NCBI RefSeq assembly: GCF_048569485.1
Contig: NC_134353.1
Coordinates: 72,871,908 to 72,935,907 of the forward strand
DNA length: 64,000 nt
From: Anomaloglossus baeobatrachus
Lineage: Eukaryota > Chordata > Amphibia > Anura > Aromobatidae
Direction of reading: 5' to 3'
A model generated the notes under the pieces. It searched no databases and was not told the DNA's origin. It saw only the letters and a list, made by a program, of their open reading frames with translations. The position numbers and the translations under genes are program-made. Positions 51,110 through 61,065 of the stretch are shown here, piece after piece; position 1 is the first letter of the stretch; every line of letters begins with the position of its first letter.

Positions 51110-52980
51110 CTCCCCAAACCGCATCCTCGGTCGGTGGCAGGCTCTCCCGCTTTTGCGACGCCTGGTTGCCACATGTCCAAGACCGATGGGTGAGAGACAT
51201 TCTGTCTCACGGTTACAGGATAGAGCTCAGCTCTCGTCCTCCGACTCGTTTCTTCAGAACATCTCCGCCCCCCGAGCGAGCCGATGCTCTTTTTCAGGCG
51301 GTGAGCACTCTGAAGGCAGAAGGAGTGGTGATCCCTGTTCCCCTTCAAGAATGGGGTCGCGGTTTTTACTCCAACTTGTTTGTGGTGCCAAAAAAGGACG
51401 GATCATTCCGTCCCGTTCTGGACCTCAAACTGCTCAACAGACACGTGAAAACCAGACGGTTCCGGATGGAATCTCTCCACTCCGTCATCGCCTCGATGTC
51501 CCAAGGAGACTTCCTAGCATCAATCGACATCAGGGATGCTTATCTCCACGTGCCGATTGCACCAGAGCATCAGCGCTTCCTGCGTTTCGCCATCGGAGAC
51601 GAACACCTTCAGTTCGTGGCACTGCCTTTCGGCCTGGCGACAGCCCCACGGGTCTTCACCAAGGTCATGGCAACAGTGGTGGAAGTCCTACACTCTCAGG
51701 GACACTCGGTGATCCCTTACTTAGACGATCTTCAAGTCAGGGCACCCTCCCGGGTGGCATGCCAACACAGCCTGAACACTGCTCTGGAGACTCTCCAGAG
51801 GTTCGGGTGGATCATCAATTTCCCAAAGTCAAAATTGACACCGACCCAATCGCTAACTTACCTCGGGATGGAGTTTCATACTCTCTCAGCGATAGTGAAG
51901 CTCCCGCTGGACAAACAGCGTTCACTACAGACAGGGGTGCAATCTCTCCTTCGAGCCCAGTCACACCCCTTGAGGCGCCTCATGCACTTCCTAGGGAAGA
52001 TGGTGGCAGCAATGGAGGCAGTTCCATTTGCGCAGTTTCATCTGCGTACACTCCAATGGGACATTCTCCGCAAATGGGACAGGAGGTCGACGTCCCTCGA
52101 CAGGAACGTCTCCCTTTCTCGGGCAGCCAAAGCCTCTCTTCAGTGGTGGCTTCTTCCCACTTCTCTGTCGAAAGGAAAATCCTTCCTGCCCCCATCCTGG
52201 GCTGTGGTCACGACGGACGCGAGTCTGTCAGGGTGGGGAGCGGTCTTCCTCCACCACAGGGCTCAGGGTACCTGGACTCAGCCAGAGTCCTCCCTTCAGA
52301 TCAATGTTCTGGAGATAAGGGCAGTGTATCTAGCCCTAAAGGCGTTCCAGCCGTGGCTGGAAGGCAGGCAGATCCGAATTCAGTCGGACAACGCCACGGC
52401 GGTGGCGTACAGCAACCACCAAGGCGGCACACGCAGTCGTCAAGCCTTCCAAGAAGTTCGGCGGATTCTGCTGTGGGTGGAAGCCACAGCCTCCACCATC
52501 TCTGCAGTTCACATCCCGGGCGTAGAAAACTGGGAAGCAGACTTTCTCAGTCGCCAGGGCATGGACGCAGGGGAATGGTCTCTTCACCCGGACGTATTTC
52601 AAGAGACCTGTTGCCGCTGGGGAACGCCGGACGTCGACCTAATGGCGTCCAGGCACAACAGCAAAGTCCCGGCATTCATGGCACGGTCTCAAGATCACAG
52701 AGCTCTGGCGGCAGACGCATTAGTTCAGGATTGGTCGCAGTTTCGACTGCCTTATGTATTTCCTCCTCTGGCACTGCTGCCCAGAGTGTTACGCAAGATC
52801 AGGTCCGACTGCCGCCGCGCCATCCTCATCGCCCCAGACTGGCCGAGGAGGTCGTGGTACCCGGATCTGTGGCATCTCACGGTGGGTCAACTGTAGGCAC
52901 TACCAGACCAACCAGACTTGCTGTCTCAAGGGCCATTTTTCCATCTGAATTCTGCGGCCCTCAACCTGACTGTGTGGCCA
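51110..52980 (+). pseudogene. Reverse transcriptase-RNase H region of DIRS copy 4
   Basis: RT blocks (FVVPKKDGSFRPVLDLKLLN, SIDIRDAYLHVPIAPEHQRF, LPFGLATAPRVFTKVMATVV, VIPYLDD) and RNase H blocks (VTTDASLSGWGAVFLHHRAQ, IQSDNATAVAYSNHQGGTRS, HIPGVENWEADFLSRQG) are present in one long open frame for most of their length. The frame also overlaps the 3' part of the gag-like gene, as overlapping genes are usual in DIRS elements. It is treated as a fossil because the family's full C-terminal extent is not kept. Confidence 0.82.
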
Positions 52981-54017
52981 TTGAGTCCTGGATCCTAGCG
53001 TCTTCAGGGTTATCTCAAGAGGTCATTGCCACTATGAGACAGGCCAGGAAACCAACGTCCGCCAAGATCTACCACAGGACGTGGAGGATCTTCTTATCCT
53101 GGTGCTCTGATCAGGGTTTTACTCCCTGGCCGTTTACCTTGCCCACTTTTCTGTCCTTCCTTCAATCCGGAATGGAAAAGGGTTTGTCTCTCGGCTCTCT
53201 CAAGGGACAAGTCTCGGCGCTTTCCGTATTTTTTCAAAAGCGTCTAGCCAGGCTTCCGCAGGTACGCACGTTCCTGCAGGGGGTTTGCCACATAGTCCCT
53301 CCTTACAAGCGTCCGCTAGAACCCTGGGATCTTAACAGGGTGCTAACGGCTCTTCAGAAATCACCTTTCGAGCCGATGAGGGATGTTTCTCTTTCACGCC
53401 TTTCGCAGAAGGTGGTCTTCCTAGTGGCAGTCACATCACTTCGGAGAGTGTCTGAGCTAGCTGCGCTGTCATGCAAAGCCCCCTTCCTGGTGTTTCACCA
53501 GGATAAGGTGGTTCTGCGTCCGGTCCCGGAATTTCTCCCTAAGGTGGTATCCCCTTTTCATCTCAATCAGGATATCTCCTTACCTTCTTTTTGTCCTAAT
53601 CCAGTTCACCAATGTGAAAAGGATTTGCACTTGTTAGATCTTGTGAGAGCACTCAGACTCTACATTTCTCGTACGACGCCCCTGCGCCGTTCTGATGCGC
53701 TCTTTGTCCTTGTCGCTGGCCAGCGTAAAGGGTCGCAGTCTTCCAAGTCAACCTTGGCTCGGTGGATCAAGGAACCGATTCTTGAAGCCTACCGTTCTTC
53801 TGGGCTTCCGGTCCCTTCAGGGCTGAAAGCCCATTCTACCAGAGCCGTGGGTGCGTCCTGGGCATTGCGGCTCCAGGCTACGGCTCAGCAGGTGTGTCAG
53901 GCGGCTACCTGGTCGAGTCTGCACACTGTCACGAAACACTATCGGGTGCATGCCTATGCTTCGGCAGATGCCAGCCTAGGTAGGCGAGTCCTTCAGGCGG
54001 CGGTTGCCCACCTGTAG
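52980..54017 (+). CDS. Tyrosine recombinase region of DIRS copy 4
   Basis: Blocks RKPTSAKIYHRTWRIFLSWC, TSLRRVSELAALSCKAPF, KAHSTRAVGASWALRLQATA and TVTKHYRVHAYASADASLGR are present, including the catalytic Arg, His/Arg and Tyr. The frame is open to the family's usual end 70 bases before the internal complementary region. Confidence 0.84.
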   Translation: MESWILASSGLSQEVIATMRQARKPTSAKIYHRTWRIFLSWCSDQGFTPWPFTLPTFLSFLQSGMEKGLSLGSLKGQVSALSVFFQKRLARLPQVRTFLQGVCHIVPPYKRPLEPWDLNRVLTALQKSPFEPMRDVSLSRLSQKVVFLVAVTSLRRVSELAALSCKAPFLVFHQDKVVLRPVPEFLPKVVSPFHLNQDISLPSFCPNPVHQCEKDLHLLDLVRALRLYISRTTPLRRSDALFVLVAGQRKGSQSSKSTLARWIKEPILEAYRSSGLPVPSGLKAHSTRAVGASWALRLQATAQQVCQAATWSSLHTVTKHYRVHAYASADASLGRRVLQAAVAHL

Positions 54018-54679
54018 GAAGGGGCCGTTTTACGGCTCTTTTTATCGAGGTCTTCTTTTACCCATCCAGGGACTGCTTTTGGACGTCCCAATTGTCTGGG
54101 TCTCCCAATGGAGCGACAAAGAAGAAGGGAATTTTGTTTACTTACCGTAAATTCCTTTTCTTCTAGCTCCTATTGGGAGACCCAGCACCCGCCCCTGTTC
54201 CCTTCGGGCTGTTGTTCTTTTGTGTACACATGTTGTTCATGTTGAATTGTTCTTTTGGTTCATGGTTCAGTTCTCCGAACATCCTTCGGATTGAATTTAC
54301 CTTAGACCAATTTATAAGTTTCCTCCTTCCTGCTTTGGCACCAAAACTGATGGGCCCGTGCTGCACGGGAGGGTGTATAGGCAGAGGGGAGGGGTTACAC
54401 TTTTTAAAGTGTAATACTTTGTGTGGCCTCCGGAGGCAGAAGCTATACACCCAATTGTCTGGGTATCCCAATAGGAGCTAGAAGAAAAGGAATTTACGGT
54501 AAGTAAACAAAATTCCCTTCATTTGTGTGTGCCGCGGTGTTTGTGTGTTGGGTGTTGTGTGTGTGCAGCGTTGTCTGTGTGTGTGGGTGTCTGTGTAGGG
54601 CAGTTGTTTGTGGTTCCCAGTGTGTGTGTGTGGTGTGTTGTGCAGTGCGCGCGCGTGTGTGTGTTGGGGGGAGGTGTGC

Positions 54680-55605
54680 ACTCCCCATCGTGCTCCATCC
54701 CCCATGCAGCGCACTCCCCATCGTGCTCCATCCCCCATGCAGCGCACTCCCCATCGTGCTCCATCCGCCATGCTGCGCACTCCCAAACGTGCTCCATCAG
54801 CCATACTCCGCACTCCCCATTGTGCTCCATCCCCCATGCAGCGCACTCCCCATCGTGCTCCATCCCCTATGCTGCGCACGCCCCATCGTGCTCCATCTCC
54901 CATGCTGCGCACTCCCAAACGTGCTCCATCCGCCATGCTGCGCACTCCCAAACATGCTCCATCCGCCATGCTGCGCACTCCCAAACGTGGTCCATCCGCC
55001 ATGCTGCGCACTCCCAAACGTGCTCCATCCGCCATACTCTGCACTCCCCATCGTGCTCCATCCCCCATGCAGCGCACTCCCCATCGTGCTCCATCCCCTA
55101 TGCTGCGCACCCCCCATCGTGCTCCATCTCCCATGCTGCGCACTCCCAAACGTGCTCCATCCGCCATGCTGCGCACTCCCAAACGTGCTCCATCCGCCAT
55201 GCTGCGCGCTCCCAAACGTGCTCCATCCGCCATGCTGCGCACTCCCAAACGTCCATCCGCCATGCTGCGCACTCCCAAACGTGCTCCATCCTCCATGCTG
55301 CGCACTCCCAAACGTGCTCCATCCGCCATGCTGCGCACTCCCAAACGTGGTCCATCCGCCATGCTGCGCACTCCCAAACGTGGTCCATCCGCCATGCTGC
55401 GCACTCCCAAACGTGGTCCATCCGCCATGCTGCGCCCTCCCAAACGTGCTCCATCCGCCATGCTGCGCCCTCCCAAACGTGCTCCATCCGCCATGCTGCG
55501 CACTCCCAAACGTGCTCCATCCGCCATGCTGCGCACTCCCAAACGTGCTCCATCCCCCATGCTGCGCACCCCCCATCGTGCTCCATCCCCCATACTGCAC
55601 CAGCA
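54680..55605. repeat. 33-bp minisatellite (about 28 copies) with 231-bp higher-order repeat
   Basis: The unit is GTGCTCCATCCGCCATGCTG followed by CGCACTCCCAAAC. A block of special units (CATACTCCGCACTCC, then CCCCATGCAGCGC, CCCCTATGCTGCGC, TCTCCCATGCTGCGC) at about 54803-54910 recurs at about 55034-55145, 231 bases or seven units later. The unit is 11 codons long and stop-free, so frames open on both strands without coding meaning. The array lies inside the Helitron. Confidence 0.95.
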
Positions 55606-56510
55606 TCAGCCTCTCTACCCGCAGCATCAGCCTCTCTGCCCGCAGCATCAGCCTCTCTCCTCCCAGCATCAGCCTCTCTCCTCCCAGCATCAGCCTCTCT
55701 CCTCCCAGCATCAGCCTCTCTCCTCCCAGCATCAGCCTCTCTCCTCCCAGCATCAGCCTCTCTGTCCCCAGCATCAGCCTCTCTGTCCCCAGCATCAGCC
55801 TCTCTCATCCCAGCATCAGCCTTTTCTGTCCCCAGCATCAGCCTCTCTCCTCCCAGCATCAGCCTCTCTCCTCCCAGCATCAGCCTTTTCTGTCCCCAGC
55901 ATCAGCCTCTCTCCTCCCAGCCTACCCCAGCCTCAGCCTCCCCCAGCATCAGCCTTTTCTGTCCCCAGCATCAGCCTCTCTCCTCCCAGCATCAGCCTTT
56001 TCTGTCCCTAGCATCAGCCTCTGTCCTCCCAGCATCAGCCTCTCTCCTCCCAGCATCAGCCTCTCTCCTCCCAGCATCAGCCTTTTCTGTCCCCAGCATT
56101 AGCCTCTCTCCTCCCAGCCTACCCCAGCCTCAGCCTCCCCCAGCATCAGCCTCCCCCAGCATCAGCCTCTCTCCTCCCAGCATCAGCCTCTCTCCTCCCA
56201 GCATCAGCCTCTCTCCTCCCAGCCTACCCTAGCCTCAGCCTCCCCCAGCATCAGCCTCTCTCCTCCCAGCATCAGCCTCTCACCTCCCAGCATCAGCCTC
56301 TCTCCTCCCAGCCTACCCCAGCCTCAGCCTCCCCCAGCATCAGCCTCTCTCCTCCCAGCATCAGCCTTTTCGGTCCCCAGCATCAGCCTCTCTCCTCCCA
56401 GCCTACCCCAGCCTCAGCCTCCCCCAGCATCAGCCTCTCTTCTCTCAGCCTCCCCATCCCAGCCTTCCCCAGGATCAGCCTCTCTCCTCCCAGCCTCCTC
56501 CAGCACGCCG
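55605..56510. repeat. 21-22-bp CT-rich minisatellite (about 42 copies)
   Basis: Units of CAGCATCAGCCTCTCTCCTC C are mixed with 22-bp units containing CCTTTTCTGTCCCC and with CCTACCCCAGCCTCAGCC spacers. The spacers recur at irregular distances (55918, 56117, 56220, 56318, 56399). The plus strand is strongly pyrimidine-rich. The array directly follows the 33-bp array in the same Helitron. Confidence 0.93.
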
Positions 56511-56519
56511 TGCTCCTCT

Positions 56520-56655
56520 GACGACACTCACAGATCCGATCGCATACACTCACACACACCCACACACACCCGATCGCATACACTCACACACACCCGATCG
56601 CATACACTCACACACACCCGATCGCATACACTCACACACACACACATTGACGATA
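56520..56655. repeat. CACACACACCCGATCGCATACACT minisatellite (four to five copies)
   Basis: Short units of about 27 bases combine a CA run with CCGATCGCATACACT. The unit is named only by its parts: a CA run followed by the palindromic CGATCG. It lies in the Helitron. Confidence 0.85.
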
Positions 56656-56837
56656 TTACACATACGCGCTCCCACTCACAACATCCGGAGATACCACATG
56701 CTTCTGGCCATGTGATCCTCCGGCAGGTCCTGGAAGCTCACAGCACAGTATCGCCGCCGAGAAGCAAGCGATATACCAGGATGTTGTGAGTGTGTGGATG
56801 TGATGTGTGAGGTGTGTGTGAGAGTGAGTGTGATCCG

Positions 56838-56838
56838 A

Positions 56839-56876
<38 letters not shown>

Positions 56877-56900
56877 TATGTGTGTGCGTGTGTGTATGTT
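56838..56900. repeat. TG microsatellite
   Basis: An uninterrupted TG run of about 17 repeats starts at 56839, followed by TGCTGTTATGTGTGTGCG. It belongs to the Helitron interior. Confidence 0.9.
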
Positions 56901-57521
56901 CCGCCGCTGCAGGACCTTGATGCGCTGGTAACTATGCTACCATGGTTACCAGCGTATCTCGTCCCCCGCTCGCACGGGAGCCCACACCAGCATACGCCGG
57001 CCAGCCCCAGCAATGCGAGGGTATGGGTCGGCTGGTTTGGCGGCGTACGCTGATGTGGGCTCCCAGGGGTACAGTACTCACCTGGTAGTTGTGGCTCCGT
57101 GACCGTGTCGGTTCGAGGAATGCGTGGGGGGGCGGGGCCAGAGCTAGCGTGCAATGCGTGAGGGGGGCGGGGCGTGGCCGAGTTGCCAATGCCTGCAGGG
57201 TGCCGGGGCAAGAGGCCAATCTGTGGGGGGGCGGAGCCTGGGCGAGCGGCCGGCCAATCCGTGTGGGGGCGCAGCCTGGGCGAGCGGCCAATCCGTGCGG
57301 GGGGGGCGGGGCCATGGCGAGCCCAGCGGCCAATCAGCTTTGTGTCACCGTAAGGACACAATTTTGGAGCAAGACAGATAGACAGACAGACAGAATAAGG
57401 CAATTATATATATAGATAATCTGCTGCAAATACTCGCCGTGTGCACATCGCCTGACTACTGAAGAAAAAACTCTCAAGCCTTGTTTTCTCTTTTTGCCAA
57501 AATTTTGACGTAAAACTGCTT

Positions 57522-58885
57522 TAGGCCCTGTGCGCACTGGAAAACCGCACCCAAAAACCGCATGCGGTTTGCCGTGGTTTTACCGCGGTATTACCGCGGT
57601 TTTGCCGCATGCGAGTTGGTACATGTGCTTTAATGCATTCAATGCAATAAAGCACATTGAAGATAAAAAAAAAGTAATTTCCTTCTGAGATAGATAGCAA
57701 ACATAAATAGACAGAAGAATAGAAGAATAGATAGACAGATAGAGGGATACATAAAGGGATAGATAGATAGATAGAGCCACTGTGAGCACACGCTGCTTTT
57801 CTCCCGGCGGTAGTGTGTTCATATTACCGGCCTTGGGAAATGCCCTCTGGTTACCTCTCTGCTGTCTCGCTGTGAGGCTACATTCATTCAGCGCTGTGAG
57901 TCACTCGCGGCTGGATGTAAGCATCGCAGGACGTGGATTACGCCGGAGCTGTGCGTTTCGGGGGGTTAATAAAGGGGTTAACCAGGGGCTTTTTTGTGTT
58001 TTATTTCAAATAAAGGATTTTTCGGTGTGTGTGTTTTTTCACTTTACTTACGGATTGATCATGTCAGCTGTCTCATAGACGCTGCCATGATCAAGCCTAG
58101 ACTTAAATAGCGGCGATCCGCTGTCATTTAACTCATTATTACCTGGATAGCCACCGCATCACGGCATCTGGAAGAGCCGGGGACACTCAGGTACTGCCAC
58201 ATAATGGATGCGACAGTCCCGGGGCAGCTGCGGGCTGATATTCTCGGCTGCAGGAGGAGGGGGACATTAACCCTGCCCCCCATCCTCCCCAGCCTGAGAA
58301 TACCGGGCTGCCGCAGTGTGCTTACCTCGGCTGGACGGTAAAAATACGGCGGAGCCCACGTGTTTTTTTTCTATATTTCCGTTTGCTTTCTATGTGTATT
58401 CTATATGTCTGTGTGATGTGTGTGTTCTTTGTCTGTGTGTCTGTGATCTCTGTGTGTTTACTCTCTGCTCCGCTTCCTCTTCCTGCCATAATGACATCAC
58501 TTCCCTGCAAACCGCAGGCAGCGATGAACATTGCCGCAGGTAAACCGCGAAATACCGGAGGGAATAACGCAGGAAAACGCAATGAACCGCACAGAATTTG
58601 CTGCCTGCGTTATTCCCTGCGGGATTTCACGATTGCATTGCAGTCAATGGAGTGAAATGCCGCAGCGATGTGCGGAAAAGAAGTGACATGCAATTGTTTT
58701 TGCTGCGGGAATCCCGCAGCAAAACATGCAGCTGTCAAAATCCTCCTAGTGCGCACAGCATTTTTTTTTCCCATAGGTTTTGCTGGTGAATCACTGCAGA
58801 GATGTTATGAACATTTTCTGCAGCGAAACATGCAGGAAATCCGCAAAAAAACCGCGGCAAAATCCGGTAAGTGCACACAGAACCA
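57522..58885. mobile_element. Inverted-repeat DNA element (about 1.36 kb)
   Basis: The left end, AGGCCCTGTGCGCACTGGAA then AACCGC, is partly complementary to the right end, TTTTGCGG-type sequence, AATCCGGTAAGTGCACACAG and AACC. The interior is filled with CCGCGGT, AACCGC and GCGGAAA palindromes, with a GATA/GACA microsatellite at 57690-57777. I see no transposase. The limits are approximate. Confidence 0.5.
57690..57777. repeat. GATA/GACA-type microsatellite
   Basis: Interrupted runs of ATAGATAGACAGATAG and GATAGATAGATAGATAG occupy the segment. It lies within the inverted-repeat element at 57522-58885. Confidence 0.85.
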
Positions 58886-59514
58886 TAAATTTTGCACACA
58901 AATGTTGACATTTCTACTTTTTTTTTTTCAACTAACCTCAGAATTTGTGATTATTATAAGAAGGTACCCCCGCTCCTGACCTGCTGGCATAGACTTTAGG
59001 CAATTTAAAGATGCGCTAAATTCATTGAAGACGTTATCCGTTACCCTAACTCATTTCACTTTTTATTCATCAATCGTGTTATTATGTGCCACTAAATGTA
59101 TCCATTCTCTTATTATAGGAATATTAACCATTTATCATGTAGATAGCATCACTTGGTGTCTGCCAGCTGCAGTTCTGATGTTTACATCGATCACCTCCTC
59201 TCCCATGCTTACTGTATGCTAACACTACAATTCCTTAATGCAATGCAGTAGCCTGTGATCCAGCACTTAGTACGCCCCCTCCATTCTCTATCCTGTGCCG
59301 CTGATATTATAGGGAGATACCAAGTGTCAGAGCAGCCCAGGGTAGGTACCAGACCTTGTGGCAATTGCCAGATAGCCACTACAGCCTTATCACTGTTAAT
59401 TATTAAAATTTCATCACTTTTCAGTTGTCCACATCAGTGATTGGATTACCTAAACCCTTTGATTTTGTAATGCAGATGTCATGGCACAGAATGGGGAGAG
59501 TTAAACACACAACT
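58886..59514. other. Intron sequence without recognised features
   Basis: This AT-rich DNA shows no exon, RNA gene or clear repeat. It is presumed to belong to ACOX3 intron 6. Confidence 0.4.
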
Positions 59515-60075
59515 AACAGTGGTAACACCACTACAAACAAGGGGTACATCGGTGACACTTTAACAACAGTGGGCCCTAGCACTAGGGAAAGGAAAGATGG
59601 ACACCTCATTCACTTACCTACCTCTGTACCCTGTTTTCCTAGACCGTTCCTATACAGGTTCCTCACTTGTCTCCGAGCAGGAACCTGAAGCCTTGAATGA
59701 CTCTACAATAGTCCTGGATTGGGTGTGGTAGGTAAGGATCTCTAGTCCTAGCACTGTACTAAAACAACACGCCAGTGAAGGAAGATAGAAAGGGAAAAAA
59801 CAACAACAAACTGCTGCAGTAAGACCCAAGACTGCAGCCACCACAGTAACTTCAAGAGAGGGTTACAGCAGCTCCTTCCACCTCCAGGCCAAGCATCGAA
59901 ATAAATGAGAAATAACTGGCACCCTCTGCTGGTAGCAGAGGGTATATAAAGAGACTGGGAAGGGTCCAAACCAGAAACACCTGAGATCCTAATGACTGCT
60001 TGCTGGCAGGGAATACTGACATTAACCCTCTCTTCCCCAAAGGAAAGCGAATACATTTAAATAGTCTCACATGAA
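59515..60075. repeat. Unclassified interspersed repeat, copy 2
   Basis: This shares ordered blocks with 6345-6860: ACTACAAACAAGGGGTACAT, AACAACAGTGGGCCCTAGCA, GAGCAGGAACCTGAAGCCTT, ATAGTCCTGG, CACTGTACTAAAACAACACG and, near the end, AACCTGTCACTAAAC. It has no coding content. See the copy 1 entry. Confidence 0.6.
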
Positions 60076-60406
60076 AAAGTGAGACTGAGACCCAGAACCT
60101 GTCACTAAACTCTTATAGCAGAGGGACGACCATGACAGCAGGTCGCAGCACTTCACTAGGTGTGGGCCCCTGCTATTACTGCTGAATGAAACTGTCAGCT
60201 CAGCTTGGTGAGACTAATTGTGTCTCACCCCAAAACGTCCACACCCACCATCTGGAGCCCAACAACGACTTCCTTTCGTTTTTGTCTGATTTCTGTGCCG
60301 GAAAAGGAAGTATCAGGCATAACAGAGGAGGAAGATGAATGTGCATAACAATCCAGTACTCTGTGATTCCTGCTGAGATGCGCTCATAGAAGCTATATAT
60401 CCAAGT

Positions 60407-61042
60407 ATCATTTTTCGGTTTATAAGACGCACTGGATTATAAGACGCACCCCAAATTTAGAGAAAAAAAAAGTAAAAAAAAATGGGGTCTGTCTTAAAAT
60501 CTGGTGGTCTCTTACCGGGGGGATGGCAGCGGTGGTAGAGCAGGGTCACAGGAGACAAGAGCGGTGGGGGAGCAGGTCGATGTTGCGGGCAGTGAGGCCA
60601 GCGAGTGTCCCAGATGCTGTGAGGTAGGCAACTTTCAGAAACTCGGCGATGTGAGCTTCAAACAAATGGCGTCCGGAGTCGGTGTGTTCGCTGAGTGAGC
60701 TATCGGCTCAATGACAAGCCAAGATCTCATCAGCGTAAACAACACCTCCGGGCACCATTTTCCTTAAGTCCGCTGCTGGGAGATTAATGGGCCGGAGGCA
60801 GCGCGAGCGCAGATGAGATCTTGAGCCGAGAGATCAATCTGCGCATGTGCCGCCACCAGCCGCCAACATTTGCAGAATGCCCCTGCCTCACCGTCCGCCG
60901 CACAGGCTCAAGCACAGCGCCCGTCTCCGGCGACCCCACTCCACCACCTCCTGGTAAGGTGCATGCGGATTATAATACGCACCCCTTACTGTATTTTACT
61001 CCCAATTTTTTATGAGAAAAAGTGCGTCTTCCGAAAAATACA
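60407..61042. mobile_element. Inverted-repeat element with TTTTTCGG / ATAAGACGCAC ends
   Basis: The left end reads ATTTTTCGGTTTATAAGACG and continues GGATTATAAGACGCACCCC. The right end holds the complementary GGATTATAATACGCACCCC and AGTGCGTCTTCCGAAAAATA. Arms are about 45 bases with gaps. The inner part contains CAAGATCTCATC and GATGAGATCTTG, a further inverted pair. No gene. Confidence 0.7.
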
Positions 61043-61065
61043 ATATATTACAAAGCTATGATATA

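Larger units (their letters stand above)
48476..54519 (+). mobile_element. DIRS-family tyrosine-recombinase retrotransposon, copy 4, inside the Helitron
   Basis: This is the best preserved of the four fossil copies, with about one or two breaks. Inverted terminal repeats lie at about 48476-48640 and 54340-54519 and the internal complementary region at about 54087-54171. Gag-like, RT-RNase H and recombinase regions follow in order. Unlike copies 2 and 3, its two terminal hairpin loops do not match exactly (GCC on one side, CTG on the other). GT-rich Helitron DNA lies on both sides, so DIRS copy 4 is the younger insertion. Confidence 0.92.
48140..57416 (-). mobile_element. Non-autonomous Helitron (about 3.2 kb without the DIRS insert)
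   Basis: On the minus strand the element begins with TCTATATATATAATTGCCTT, after an A, and ends with GGCCACCTTCTAG, followed by a T. The TC start, the CTAG end and insertion between A and T are the hallmarks of Helitrons. A worn hairpin (CCTGAT...ATCCGG) sits about 10 bases before the CTAG end, where Helitrons have one. No Rep-helicase gene is seen, so it is non-autonomous. Inside are GT-rich low-complexity DNA, two minisatellites, a CCCGATCGCATACACT array, a TG run and a GC-rich region with repeated GGCGGGGCC blocks at 57120-57330. DIRS copy 4 lies inside it. Confidence 0.75.

Noticed and set aside
16650-54519. Endogenous retrovirus or gypsy element as source of the RT regions
   Set aside because: There are no direct long terminal repeats, protease or DDE integrase. 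Inverted ends, an internal complementary region and a tyrosine recombinase identify DIRS.
16650-54519. Four DIRS copies as a product of segmental duplication
   Set aside because: Flanking sequences differ at all four sites and each copy has its own end loops, so separate insertions are more likely.
54478-56232. Frames of up to 569 residues with His/Ala/Ser/Cys repeats
   Set aside because: They come from the 33-bp and 21-bp minisatellites in the Helitron. The frames exist on both strands and carry no domain.
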